From the NCBI GenBank assembly GCA_030762935.1, contig CM060900.1, positions 404,201,632 through 404,265,631 of the forward strand: 64,000 bases of DNA, read 5' to 3'. The notes under the pieces were generated by a model that ran no database searches, was not told the origin of the DNA, and saw nothing but the letters and a program-made list of their open reading frames with translations. The position numbers and the translations under genes were made by a program. Positions 45,379 to 57,204 of the stretch are shown here, in pieces (positions within the stretch are counted from its first letter, which is position 1; each line of letters starts with the position of its first letter). The DNA comes from Hymenopus coronatus (lineage: Eukaryota > Arthropoda > Insecta > Mantodea > Hymenopodidae).

Positions 45379-45561
45379 CATTTATAGAAAACAAAACCGG
45401 GCTTCACCCCTTGTTCCCCAGATGTTTCGCCTGCGTCTGCGGCAAGCATCTTCAATGGAGTGTACATCTCCATGGCCTCTCAGTAGCGGACCATGGCCAA
45501 CAAGCCCGGTTTTGTTTTCTGTAACTGATTGTAACACCGGCCGTGAAAGCTTTGGAATATT
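45379..45561 (-). mobile_element. Short retroposed Penelope-type fragment with 12-bp target duplication
   Basis: A 183-bp GC-richer insertion flanked on both sides by AATTATAAACAT (45367-45378 and 45562-45573). Inside, two perfect 19-base inverted repeats (45386-45404 and 45502-45520) enclose a core that on the minus strand resembles a small hammerhead ribozyme. The GAAGATGC...GCAGGCGAAAC pattern is widespread in animal genomes, where small hammerheads with a very short stem III are known to accompany Penelope-like elements. No protein-coding part is present. Confidence 0.6.
45421..45455 (-). ncRNA. Hammerhead-ribozyme-like core
   Basis: On the minus strand: TTGAAGA (the conserved box is CUGANGA; the first base is changed from C), then stem II with GCTTGC pairing with GCAGGC around a 7-base loop, then GAAAC, then ATC as a possible NUH cleavage triplet. 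Stem I would be closed by the perfect 19-bp inverted repeat outside it. Stem III is almost absent, as in the small Penelope-associated variants that cleave as dimers. With the C to T change it is probably weak or inactive. Confidence 0.5.
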
Positions 45562-45807
45562 AATTATAAACATGTTTTACATTAAAGGGCTGTAACCGTT
45601 AATTTGACTGGTGTAATTATTTTGCACATGTCATAATTAAACAATGCACACTGAAAGAAATCCAAGGCTTTCAATCATTGCCTAGTTTGATAAAGGTTAG
45701 TTTGAGAAAAGACATGTTTTAGAAGCTGTGCCAATATATTGAATTTTAAAACATTTTTGAGGTCATACATTATCTTGCCATATCACACCATAATTAGCAT
45801 AGTAAGT

Positions 45808-45971
45808 GTCTTCAAGATGATGAAATGCTGGATTATTTCCACAGTATACCAGACAATGAGTCAGAAGGTGAGAACATGTTTAGTGATGAATTATCCAATA
45901 ATAATGATACTGAATATATTCATCAATTAGATAAAAGTGAATCATCTGAATTGGACATTAGTGATAATTAA
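45808..45971 (+). other. Acidic open segment, possibly a piggyBac N-terminus
   Basis: 54 codons open to a stop at 45969, rich in Asp, Glu, Ser and Asn (DDEMLDYFHSIPDNESEGEN and onward). Such acidic starts are usual for piggyBac transposases, but no core follows within 1 kb. It could equally be an exon or chance. Confidence 0.25.
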
Positions 45972-46402
45972 GAGCCTAGATTTGTTTCCAAAATAAAATA
46001 GTAAAATATGCATGCAAATACGCATGAAAATCTCTTAAAATATGCACCATAATATGCAGAAACAGATCAACGAATATCAAAATTGTCATATTTGGGCGTA
46101 ATCTAATCTTATTCATGGCTGTTGCATGCAGATAAGGAAAGTTTCTCCGACGTTTTCTTGTGTGAAGCTCCTACATGTCAATGAAGATTTTATACAATGA
46201 GAATGTCCTTTTTACATTGCATTATGTTATAGGTGTATCTGAAACCACAACTCTTCAATGAGTTCCTTTTTGTTACAGTATTTTCACAATCACCAGACAA
46301 CATTTTGCTGATTTGAGAGACTGTTTGGTAACCAGGATTTTTTATTCAATACCTGATTAAGCTTACTGAATGGGGTTGCTGATGAGATGTGAGAGGAGAT
46401 GG

Positions 46403-46403
<1 letters not shown>

Positions 46404-46450
<47 letters not shown>
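46404..46450. repeat. (GT)n microsatellite
   Basis: About 23 GT units. Open frames across it are artefacts of the repeat. Confidence 0.95.
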
Positions 46451-46452
<2 letters not shown>

Positions 46453-46454
46453 AC

Positions 46455-47095
46455 ATGCTTCGCAGAGTTTAAAAATAGGAGTACAGTTTGAAGTATATAG
46501 AGGCAGATTAGGCCCATTTAACATTAGACGATGCAATTTGGGTAGAAAGAGTTCAGAAGAGCAGAATACTCTGATGGTATGGTTCAGGTTGGTATTAATG
46601 AGGCTGTTAGTAACACCAGTATGCTTGATTTTGGGGTTTCCTCCAAAATATGTTGGCTATACTTAATTTTATGTGCCGATTCCAAAACTATAATCAGTTT
46701 TTTTCTACCACTTACCATTTTTTTAAAATTAGGCTCTTATTCCTAAAATGTTTTAATTTAATTCTGTGCATAAATATCATTGTATGGAACTAAAAGAGAA
46801 ACTACAAAAATAAGAAGTACTACTAATTTCATTGTTGAAATTAATCTGTTTCACAACAATGTAACAGACATCAATATATCTCTTATAACTGAACATTTAG
46901 CTCAGTTTGTAGTTGCTTTTCAAATACTGTGGATCTATTTTTGTGAGTGGCAGTTGTATGTCATACATTTGTGTAATTTGAAGCAATGTCTTCTAGAAAG
47001 TGTAAAAATAACCCTGATATCTTTGCCATATCTGTGGTAATTTTGTTGTTTGAAAGAGAAGACAAAATATTACAAAATTTGTTAAAAAGCCCTAC
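46455..47095. other. No gene recognised
   Basis: AT-rich; an 86-codon open frame at 46780-47040 has no motif I know. Confidence 0.45.
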
Positions 47096-47099
47096 AATA

Positions 47100-48560
47100 C
47101 CTATTTTCATATGAAGCTTGGAGATCTTGACATAAAATGGGTTCCCAAAAAAAGTATGTCATACTTGCGTAGAACAACTAAGGGAATGGAGTAAAGGAGA
47201 AGAAACCTCGAAACCATGTTGAGGATTGCTATTTTTATGTATATGTTACAGGCTATAACAAAATGAAATCACTTATCCAAATTTATTGTCAGCAAAAACA
47301 CCCACGTAACATGGTTCTGGTCTTCCTGTGCCTTCTCCATTAGAAGCATTTGGAAAGGACTCATCAGATTCTGAAAAAAAATTCTCAGGACAGCAGCAGT
47401 GATTTAGATATCCAAGAACAGGATTTTCATCAACCTCAACAATTCACACAGGCAGAACTCAATGATTTGGTTAGACACTTGAATCTTCATGAGGATCCTG
47501 TTGAATTATTGGGGTCCAGATTAAAACAAAAACATCTCCTCTCTCCGGGAACGTCCTTTTCTTGGTACAGTCACTGTGAAGAGAAACTTGTTCGATATTT
47601 CTCTCAGGAAGGAAATCTTACCTATTGTCACAATATTCCTGGTTTAGTGATTGCCTTGGGAGCTGCTGAATACATTTCAGGTGAATGGAGATTTTTATAG
47701 ATTCCTCTAAAATTAGTCTGAAAGGTATGCTCCTGTATAATGGAGATAAATATGCATCAGTTCCAGTAGCCCATTCAGTTCACCTCAAGGAAGCATACTT
47801 GAAATTATTTCTAGAAAAAGTCAAATATGCAGAACATAAGTGGCAGGTATGTGAAGATTTAAAAGTTATTGGGATGCTACTAGGTCAGCAATCAGCGTGT
47901 AAAATGCCCTGTTTTATTTATGAATGGGATAGTAGAGCCAGATCCGATCACTGGACAAGAAAAAATTGGAAGCAGAGAGACAGTCTCATGCCAGGAATGT
48001 AAAACGTAATTCATGAGTGTCTTGTGGATCTCAAAAAATGTGCTTTTTACCACCTTTGCACATAAAATTAGGCTTAATGAAGCAAAATATGAAGGTTTTA
48101 AATAAGGATGGCAACTGCTACAAATATATCTGCTAGCAGTTCCCTGAAATGCTAAAGTTAAAGAGGGAATATTTGTTGGGCCACAAATTAGGAAGTTAAT
48201 TTCTGATACCTTATTTGAAGAAACGATGACAGATACTGAAAAACAGGCATGGATTGGTTTTAAGAGTGTCAATGAAAATTTTCTGTGAAATTACAAGGGT
48301 CCAAATCATAAAAATATTGTAGAAAATATGCTTGAGAACTTTCGAAAGCTGGGCTGTAATAAAAGTGTGAAAGTACATTTCCTACACTCTCATTTGGAAC
48401 TTTTTCCAGAAAATCTCGGCTGTGTCAGTGAGGAGCAGGGTGAAAGATTTAACCAGGACATAAAGGAAATGGAAAGACGTTACCAGGGAAAGTGGAATAT
48501 GAATATGGTAGCTGGCCATTGATGGTCACTGAAAAGAGATGTATTAAATTATTTTCATGG
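47100..48560 (+). pseudogene. Decayed member of a repetitive arthropod protein family of unknown function
   Basis: Plus-strand pieces in order: CHTCVEQLREWSKGEE (about 47160), PRNHVEDCYF (47204), YPNLLSAK and HGSGLPVPSP (47277-47330), LNDLVRHLNLHEDPVELLGS then LKQKHLLSPGTSFSWYSHCE (47457-47580), FIDSSKISLKGMLLYNGDKY (47694), WQVCEDLKVIGMLLGQQSAC and CFIYEWDSRARSDHW (47840-47960), LKEGIFVGPQIRKLISD (about 48152), and FLHSHLELFPENLGCVSEEQ then ERFNQDIKEMERRYQGKWNM (48380-48505). I know this family as highly multi-copy in arthropod genomes, often next to transposons, without an assigned function. Frames shift near 47340, 47690, 48000 and 48140, and there are in-frame stops. It may be the protein of an unnamed element; no ends were found. 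Confidence 0.6.
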
Positions 48561-48863
48561 TAGGAACTCTAAATGGCATTAATTTCAAGGCAGCATGTAA
48601 AAATCTAGTCTAATGTTCAAATATAAGTGATGTGAAATATTAATTCCGAAGAGTGTTGTGTTGACAGTTATGGAGTTGTTAACTTCTATTTAATAATATA
48701 ACATAAATTCAAGAGCCGAGTATAGAAATTCATACTTGACTATTTCTTACATTGTGAAAAATTAGTCTGTGATGGAGAAAACTAAGTTCATATTCTGATC
48801 CGGCACACTCAAGCTATGGATAATGACATATTAAAATAAACACCCCAGACAAAAAGTTAAACT

Positions 48864-49840
48864 TTGCATACCAGTGTAATCAGAGGAGTGGAGATACACC
48901 TGGGACCGGAGATGGAACAACTGGGAATGTTGAAGAGCATAGCAGAGGAAATGTCAAAACTTAAAGAAATGGAGAATAGAATTAAAGATAAAATAACAAA
49001 ACAATCTGATGGGATAAAATCTACATGGGCAAGATTTAAACATGAAGAAAACAAAGAATTTATGGAGTGTAATAGGAGAATGATAAAGAGCCAAGGAAAG
49101 GAGAAGATGAATGAATGTTATAATGTTTGGAATAGAGGAAACAAGAGGTAAAAGAGCCTGGGAGCAAGTGGAGGAAATCTTTCAAGATAAATTAGGAACA
49201 ACGTTTGTGGTTGGGAAATAACTGACACTTTTAGAGTGGGAAGAGGCAGTATGAACCCAAGACCGGTAATTTTTAAGTAAGCAACAGTGAAAATAAAATA
49301 GACATTTCTAAATAGTGCCAAAAAGCTAAAAGGGACTCAATTATTTGTGGAAGAAGATTATGGGAAAAAGAGAGAGAATTAAGAAGTGCATTATTAAGAG
49401 AATGAAAAAGTAGAGCTAGGGGAGACAAGTCTTAAATGTGAAGATTAGACCTTTGGATCAGTGATAAGAAGCAAGATATTCGTCAGCTGAATTGGAGAGG
49501 GTCTTCAGAAGTGTATGCAACAGAAGACAGCATGACAAAGTGAGAGGAAGGAAATTGAGTGTTTGTAGCAGTGGAGAAGAAAAGAGGGAAGAGCAGATGA
49601 TGACACCCGTCAAAAAAGTACTGAAAAACAGTTAAGTGATGAAACTCGCAAAATAACCTTGGGAACAGCTGCAGGACAAGGCGGGGCAGAGGTGGAGACA
49701 GAGCTCAGCATAATTTCATTGCCAGGGGGAAGTATCCTACAAGTGGAAGATAGAGTGGGGAGCAGACTACCTGAGGACAGAACACAAGTGACAAGGAGCA
49801 AAGTTAAATTACAAGAATTCAGATTTGAGAGCAAGGGATC
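48864..49840 (+). pseudogene. LINE 4 ORF1-like region
   Basis: The open stretch 48864-49151 encodes a Lys/Glu-rich coiled coil (MEQLGMLKSIAEEMSKLKEM, then NRIKDKITKQSDG). It continues in another frame with KRAWEQVEEIFQDKLGTTFV near 49150 and, near 49215, TFRVGRGSMNPRPVIFK, the RNA-binding region equivalent to PRPIIVK in LINE 2. The region to 49840 is a low-complexity linker. Confidence 0.5.
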
Positions 49841-49849
49841 AGTGTAAAG

Positions 49850-50560
49850 AAAGGTATTGGGGGGTTATATTCTGGAACATACAAGGGTTGTTTGAAAAGC
49901 TAAAAAATGGAGAAATTATGCAGATCTTAAGATTAGATGATATGACAGGGATGGTAGAGACGTGGTCGGCAAATGACATTTCAGTTGAATTGAGTGAATT
50001 TGAATTTTTTGGGAAGATGGAATAAAAAATAGAGGAGGCTGAAATTCAGATGGATTAGGGTTGTTTCTTAGGAAGGATTTGCAAAAAGTGCAAATGTGTC
50101 AAGATTTAGGAAAGAACATGGTGTTGGTGTAGTAAGTGGAATAGGAAGGAAGGGATGTGCGTTGCACTGGTATATAACCTCCCCATGTGCCTCGGAATTT
50201 TATGATCCAAATTTATGCAATTTGATAAGACAAGAAATTGAGGAATTATCTAACAAGTACTTGGACAGTAGGTTTATAATAATGGGTGACCTTAATGCAA
50301 GAGTAGGCGTAAGCCAAATCAAGTTACAGATCTTGAATGTGAGCTAAATGGGAGCAGAAAAAGATATGGAAAGAAGCAAGGACAAAGCAGTGAACTGTGA
50401 AGGACAGAATTTGTTAGAATTCTGTGAGGAGCTCAATATGTTGATGTGTAAAGGGAAATATGATATGGGGTAAATTTACCTTTGTAAACAAGAATGGTCA
50501 GTGTCTGTTACATTATGTGCTATATTCAGTAGATTTAGACCATATCTCATGGATGTTGAA
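49850..50560 (+). pseudogene. LINE 4 endonuclease
   Basis: GVIFWNIQGLFEKLKNGEIM at 49864 starts the APE-type domain. MVETW at about 49950 includes the catalytic Glu. FIIMGDLNARVGVS at 50275 is the intact G-D-L-N-A-R motif. The last third (NLLEFCEELNMLMCKGKY, about 50408) is present; the final SDH box is decayed near 50590. Frameshifts occur near 50030 and 50350. Confidence 0.75.
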
Positions 50561-50679
50561 GTCTTAAATGCATTCTGTTCTAGTAATTGCTTCCCATTAA
50601 GGATATACTTTCTAAGCATGAATAAATGAGAATTAAAAAGAGAATGCCTAAGCGGAATTAAAATTGAAAAATATTAATG

Positions 50680-52740
50680 AGAAGAGGTGACAAGAGCCTT
50701 TCTAAAGGACCTAGGGTCAGGTATAAGGGTAATAATGGAGGATGCAGTTGAGAAGGTTCCGAAAGAAAATAGAATGGAGATAGCAGTTTTAAAGCTAGAA
50801 ATATTAGTGAGGTATGCAGATGCAAGGATAAAAGTGAAAGATTATATGGTTGGCAAGCAGAAGGGATGGTATGATGAATGTAGGATGGTCAAACAAAGAG
50901 TTATAAGGGAGCTAAAATAGTAGAGACAAATGGAAGGACAAAGGAAAAAACAGAGGTGTTTATGATTGAAAGGTGGGGGTACAAAAGTTTGCTGGAAGTA
51001 AAAGAGGACAGAACCCACCTTGAGAATATGAATAAAAACTTGTATGAGGCAGCGGCAATTAATGTAGTAAAACAGTATGGGTTCTAGAGAGGATATACAA
51101 GGCTAAAGTAAGAGAAAATAGTACGAGTGCAGACAAATGGCTTATTTAAAAAATCTTGTAGGAGGGGATTAACAGAAATAATGGAAAATAATAACTATAT
51201 TGAGCAATTAGATAAGCAGATAGATAAAGGGGAAGTGAGGGAGCAAATTAAAACATTAACAAAGAATAAATTATGCTGTATTGATGGCATACCAGAAGAG
51301 TTCTGGAAAACATGGAGTCTAAATGTGAATAGATTAAAATTGATAGGATGCTAAACTCAATTTTTGAAGGCCATACCTAGGAATTGAAAACAGCAATAGT
51401 GCTACCAATATTTAAAAACAAAGGGAATATAAATAACCCAGTAAATTACAGGGGAATTAGTCTAGAATCAGTATTAGGTGGTCTATTCTGGGGTATTGGC
51501 TGAAAGAGTTCAAAATTGGGCAGAGGAGGAGGAGAGTAAGATACCAATTTCCAAGTAGGTTTTTAGGAAGAATAAGAGAGTAATAGATAATACTTTTGTA
51601 ATAACTACAATGGCTAATAAATATCTCACAAACAAATGGGGAAGATTATACATGGTATTTGTGGATCGAAAAAGCTTTTGATACAACCAATACAGAAGCT
51701 TTATGGACCAAACTGAATAAGAAAAGAATGAGTAACAGGTTTATAGAAACATTCTTCTTCATTTGCGATACAGATCCCCATCATTTCTCCAGGAACACTT
51801 CAGCCTGAGGCTTATTGCGCTATTTATAGGAGCATTACAATGGTTATACGAAAAACTCTTTTGTATAAGGTTTGCAAATAATGTAATGACTGTGATTACA
51901 ATTGTATAGGGTTAAGGCAAGGTGTCACCTGAGTTCTATATTATTTAATTTATTTATTGATGACATTTTAGAGGCCATTAAGCTGGAAAATGGTTCATCC
52001 TCCAATAATTTGTAATAAGGAAATACCAGGCTCATTATTTGCTGATGATTCGGTTGCAGGATCAATAACCAATGTTGGATGAAATAAAGTAATTGGAGCA
52101 ATAGAGAAGTTTTGTAATAAGTGGAATCTTAGAATAAATAAAGAAAAAAATAATGGTACCATAAAATGTAGATTTTTGGCTTGTAAATCGTGGTCCAACA
52201 GACAAAAGTTGCGGGTGAACCTTAATCTGTTGGACCACAGCCTACAAGCTTGGAATCTAATTTTATGATATGCTGGCTGTGAAAGGCTTAGTAGTTTTAA
52301 AAATAATGGTATTTAAAAAGGGTAAAAAGCTAAGAATGATGAAATATGGAGCTGGCAAGGAAAAGAAATTGAGGTCATTAGGAAACTTGATTATCTAGGA
52401 GTAAGCTTAAATAGTAATGCTAGATGGGGTGAGCAAAAGAAAATGGTTTTAGCCAAGCGAAAACTGGCAATGAAAGCTATTCAAGCATGCCTAGATAAAA
52501 TACCAGGGATGCAAATAAAATGGTTGGAAAGGGTGTATGGAGCAGTAGTTGAGCGACAGAGTTAAAAATAGCATGGGAAAGAGAAAAGTATGTCAACATT
52601 TGTGACAGAACAGCAAGAGAGGGCTTTGCATGGACAGGAGCAGTGATGCTAAAAGGTCTAGGAGCAAGAGAAAATCAAGGAGTGTGCTCATTGTGTAATA
52701 GAAATTTTAATAATAATTTGCATTCAATTTCAGAATGTGA
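50680..52740 (+). pseudogene. LINE 4 reverse transcriptase and C-terminus
   Basis: EQIKTLTKNKLCCIDGIPEE at 51242 opens the RT, followed by VNYRGISLESVLG (about 51443) and DTFVITTMANKYLTNK (about 51590). Near 52025 the frame reads GSLFADDSVAGS, with the FADD catalytic pair intact, unlike LINEs 1 and 2. The thumb MVFKKGKKL (about 52308) follows the foldback insertion. The end has CSLCNRNFNNNLHSISEC at 52688, a C-x2-C ... H ... C zinc motif like that of LINE 1. The frame is broken repeatedly. Confidence 0.75.
52159..52298. repeat. 140-bp foldback insertion with 13-bp target duplication
   Basis: It interrupts the RT thumb of LINE 4. AAAAATAATGGTA lies on both sides (52146-52158 and 52299-52311). 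Inside, arms 52161-52202 and 52226-52266 pair over about 41 bases (roughly 34 matches; GGTCCAACAGA is perfect) around a 23-base loop. A further 32 bases follow the hairpin and end in TTTT. A long target duplication points to a retroposed RNA; the hairpin is as compact as a microRNA precursor. I know no family that it matches. Confidence 0.75.
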
Positions 52741-52749
52741 AGGAACACC

Positions 52750-52945
52750 AACCTCCTCCTTTCAAGGTATGGGGGTCTTTTACCTGCAAATAAACATCAC
52801 ACAGGGCCTCTGGCTTTACTTTCCTTCCAAAGGAAGCCATGTTAAGGATTTTTGTGTCTGGAAAAATTCATTTCCCTCCACAGGTTTGAACCTAAAATTT
52901 TGGGTTTTAGAGTCTAGCATGGTAACAACTACACCATGGAGGGCA
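52750..52945 (-). repeat. tRNA-derived SINE, copy 2
   Basis: On the minus strand from 52945: CCATGGTGTAGTTGTTACCA (A box TGGTGTAGTTG) and B box GGTTCAAACC at about 52890, then the ATCCTTA-containing body shared with the SINE at 1085-1376. It directly follows the end of LINE 4. Confidence 0.65.
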
Positions 52946-53389
52946 AAGTTCCTAATCTTAATTGCATAATATTATTTCACAAGATGCCTGGTATATCCCT
53001 ATTCACGGATATATGTAATCAAGCTGATTACCTGTGTTGATTATAGGTCATATCACCATACTTTACTAAGTTTGGTTTGCTCCTGGCCTTTCAAGTTATG
53101 ATATTTTAAAATATATCTTGCTTGTTAGCAGGACTTATTAAGTACAGTAATTATTACCTAAAGAAGAAAATTATAATTTAATACAATGTTCAAGAGTAAA
53201 ACATGTACTTGTTTTAATTTGAAACTTAAAATATACATTTTCCCCCAAAATATGCATTTGTTTGCATTAACAACTCCTGGTCAAATTGTCAGGAAAAGCA
53301 TGTCTAACAAAATATTCTATTTAAGCATACTTTTAAATATGTATATAAAAAAGAACATCCATTTTACAAACAAATCTGGGCTCTAGTAA

Positions 53390-54870
53390 TAATACAATGA
53401 TTGAAGAGCTTGCAGAGGAACATGCTGTTGCCGAATTGTCCCAAATAGAATCACATGATCCTGCCCTATGCAAGCGAGGCAGGTTCAATCAAGTTCCACA
53501 AGAAACAAATGTTCCAGCTATGGGAAGCAACTAATCTGATTTTGGTGGTACAGTATGGACAAGAACTGGACCGGGAAATACACCTGGAAGATGTGGACAT
53601 TGTAATGTACTGAACAGAAAGACCATGTCCTACATATCGTGTAAAGAAACTTATAGTGAGTGGAAAATATGCTAACATTCTCCAGAATATAAAGGCTGCA
53701 CCGAAATCAGGACCTGTGAAGACCTTCAGGACAATTTTTGGGTTCCTGAGCTAGAACAACTTGAAGCAGCTATACCCATATTATATGCTCATTGGCAATA
53801 TGGAGGAAAGTTGACATTTCTATGGTCACAGGTGTGATAACTACCATTTTACTCTCATGTTATGGGAAGGAACAAATTTATTGAGATCAGAGGGTTCTGA
53901 GATTTGGTGATAAACATACACACAACAAGAGACCAAAGACTGATGGCTTTGCAGCAACCACTCCAATTTGGAGTCTATTTGAACACAACTGCATATTGAG
54001 CTGCAAACCAGGTGTAGTTATTACTACAGATGAGCAGCTGTATCCATGCAAAATTCGATGTCACTTTACTCAACATATGAGTAACAAACCAAATAAGTTC
54101 GATTTGAAGTTAAGCTTGCTGTAGACTTTGAAACAAAATTAATGTGAATAGGTTTCCTTATTTAGTAAAACTTGAACTGCCATCTAACACGTCAGTACCA
54201 GAGCATGTCACACGATTGATGCAACCTTTCACTTCAAAAGGAAGAAATTTCGAGACTACTTTTTTTTACTTCTTAACTCTTGATGAACTGAAATGAAAGC
54301 ACATAACTATGGTGAGCACATTGAAAAAAAAGCACAAAGAGAGAGGTTCCCCATCTGTAAATTCTACCACTGGATCTTTGTATGACACCATCTTGTAAAG
54401 ATCTAATTATATTACTATTGCATTGTACTAAGGAAAGAGAAAGAAGTATGTCCTGCTAAGTTCAATGCATTACTCTGCAGAAGTGGATCAAGAAACACAG
54501 AAGAAACCTCCAGAAAACTGTAAGCTACTATAACTCCAAAATATGCAGGGTTGACATTCTACAGCAAATGTGTCACCTATACACAGTCAAGGTTGGTTGC
54601 TGATGCATGGATCCTACATTGGAATGTTACAGGAGAAGATGTAAGTAGGCAAGAATATCTTTTGAAGCTAGCAGAAGAACTCTCATCTCAAGATATGCTG
54701 TCAAGGAAAGGCCCAACAAATGCAATCATTAGGATCAATGAACAAGGTAGGACACACAAAACACATCAAATTGGAGGGTGCAAAGGTCCTAATAAAACCA
54801 AGCATACATGTAAGAAGTATGTATATGGCCCATATTCAGGAAATGTTCTGTACATGTGCGCTAATTGATT
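53390..54870 (+). pseudogene. piggyBac transposase pseudogene 3
   Basis: Plus-strand pieces in order: an acidic N-terminus (IEELAEEHAVAELSQIES, 53401), TPIWSLFEHNC then LSCKPGVVITTDEQLYPCKI (53965-54055) with the catalytic DEQ, CHFTQHMSNKPNKFDLKL (to about 54115), VTYTQSRLVADAWILHWNVT (54572), YLLKLAEELSSQD (about 54655) and the C-terminal Cys-rich ribbon (GGCKGPNKTKHTCKKYVYG, 54776). It carries many stops and frameshifts, and the middle (54120-54550) is hard to follow. No TTAA-flanked ends were identified. It is of a different lineage from piggyBac 1 and 2. Confidence 0.75.
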
Positions 54871-55669
54871 CGACCAAGATGGTGGTTTGACTTAACACAA
54901 TACATTGAACTGATTCTGCAATGGTTGTATATACTGAAACACTATAGTATTATTACCAGTGCTAAAAATTACTTCAATAGGCTAAAAGTGCTGCATTTTA
55001 CGTATATGGTCCATGTTTGTAAGCAGTGTACTCTAAATGATGGTTCACATTGAGTAAATATTAAGTACTCCTTTAAAATGTAAATAAAGGTACTATTTCA
55101 TGCATAGAATAAATTATATTATAAACAAAACAGTGAAATCAGCTTGAAAAAGGTTCCAGTCAAAATGACCAATGCTGCCCTTTAGTGTTTAAAGCACAGC
55201 ATTGAACTTGAAACTCTAGTTTTATAAATTGCTTTTTTTATTCAGAATTTTTCACTATTCAAAATCCTCCTTGGACCATAGCTAGTTTATAACTTACTAG
55301 CTTGCACATTTCATAAGAGCTTCAGGAATTATGAATTTAAAAACTGTAGTGCATTAGTTAAAAAAAACATCTTCACTAACTAAAGCTCTCTTGGAGCATA
55401 TACCCCTTCAAAATCGAAGAATTAGAAATATAAATTTATAAATATTGTTACTTGTATACTCCCCTTTCCCCTCACTATATAAATGAAGCCATGATTTATG
55501 CATAAATTGAAAGGGAATAAATAGTTATATTGAAATTAATTATTTTCTATAACTTGCATTGAAAAAAAACAGAAAAACTCAATATGTACACAATCTCTTT
55601 CCCTTAAACTAATCAAAATTAAGAAATGCATTACTAAGGTCAGATTAAAAATTGGGGGGGAGGTGAAAT

Positions 55670-55719
<50 letters not shown>
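55670..55719. repeat. (AT)n-(AC)n microsatellite
   Basis: Compound dinucleotide run, AT then AC. Confidence 0.95.
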
Positions 55720-55725
<6 letters not shown>

Positions 55726-56831
55726 TTTTTGTTAATTATTTTTATTTTCACAGATGCATTGCCTTAAGCAGAATGAACATATCAGAGGATGAAATGAATG
55801 TACATCTCCAAGATCTTAAATGCCAAAACTACTCTTTCTGCATTCAAAGGACTTGGGAAAAATTGCAAATAATCTCAAGATTCTTTAAATCAAATCTTAA
55901 GCTAAAGTTTGATTGGAAGGATAGGTCTTTGTTTCTATTTACTCAATAGTCCCCTCACAAATTAATTCAATAACCCCTCATAAATTTAAGGTATTTGAGC
56001 CAACTGGAAGTCTAACCCAAGCATACAGCATGATAGACAAGAACATTACGATTTTTACATACTTATTGCTACTGATTCCTATGTTAATCATCAAATTTTG
56101 ATGTAGCAATAGCAAATCATTTATTTGTACAAACAATAATGAAATATTTGTTATGCCTTTTAAGTATAAACCATATAAAAATCCAATAAAAAAAAATGAA
56201 CTAAACAGTATTGAAGATAATAAAATGCCAGCTACAAAATTGAGACTATCATATAAAAATAAGACATACCAAAGAAACAAGGTACAATTATTATGAATGC
56301 ACTATGGAAGAATTAAATTTCTTTGCCACCTCATATCTGAAGCAAGGTAATTAGCTTTCTGGGTAACATTATTTGCATAAATCTGATGTATTCACTCTGA
56401 CAGATACACTATTAAATACTCAATTTTATTTACAACATTTCAACAATCATCTTTGGTGAAGATCTGCTTTTGTGAAAATAAAGTCTATAGGAGTGTCATG
56501 TGAACATATTGATACTTACATAAAAAAACATCTATGGTGGATCAAAATGGGTGTTTTTTTATTATAAAGTATTATGTCTTTTATTGCCTTGTTATAAATT
56601 AAAACAGTAGTATTTTTGTTCCATTGAACATGAAAAATGTGCTGCATTAATTGCATTCTTTTACACTGAAAGAATATATTATTGCACAATTTTATTGAAA
56701 TATATGAGTGATTTTTAAAACAAAATCATTCTCGTTGAGTATTTCATCTAGTTTCAAGAGTGACTCTTGCTTCTACACTGGTACTTATATCTAAAAGCTG
56801 TGGAAAACTGAACATATATGAAGAAAGAAAC

Positions 56832-56836
<5 letters not shown>

Positions 56837-56868
<32 letters not shown>
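56837..56868. repeat. (TTA)n microsatellite
   Basis: About ten TTA units. Confidence 0.9.
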
Positions 56869-57204
56869 TTGACTTGTATGATAGTTATCTTTCCTGTTTT
56901 TTCTCAAACTCAAAGCATGCATAACTAGAAATGTGTGATATTTACATAATCTAGAGAAATTAAATAGGCATTTGTCATTTTAGAGAAACAGTACATTTCC
57001 CCCCAAAAAATAAAAATTAATGTGTGAAAAAAACACAAAAATGCATCACAAGTGAAAAAACTACGCTGCTCTTCAGGAGAGAAAAGAAAATACTTACCAT
57101 GCGCATGTCATTTAAAAAGATAACTTCAAAATTGATACTATCAGAGCTTTAGAAAGTCTCTCATGAATTAACTCAGAATTATAATTTTTGCACTTGTAAC
57201 TAAT

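Larger units (their letters stand above)
48860..52760 (+). mobile_element. LINE 4: decayed non-LTR retrotransposon
   Basis: Plus-strand LINE of the same family as LINEs 1 and 2. ORF1-like part 48864-49840, endonuclease 49850-50560, linker and RT 50680-52560, C-terminal zinc motif at about 52680-52735. It carries a 140-bp foldback insertion at 52159-52298 and is followed directly by a SINE. Many stops, but it is the most complete of the three copies. Confidence 0.8.

Noticed and set aside
46290..46666. Open frames with Cys/Val or His/Thr repeats
   Set aside because: They are translations of the (GT)n microsatellite.
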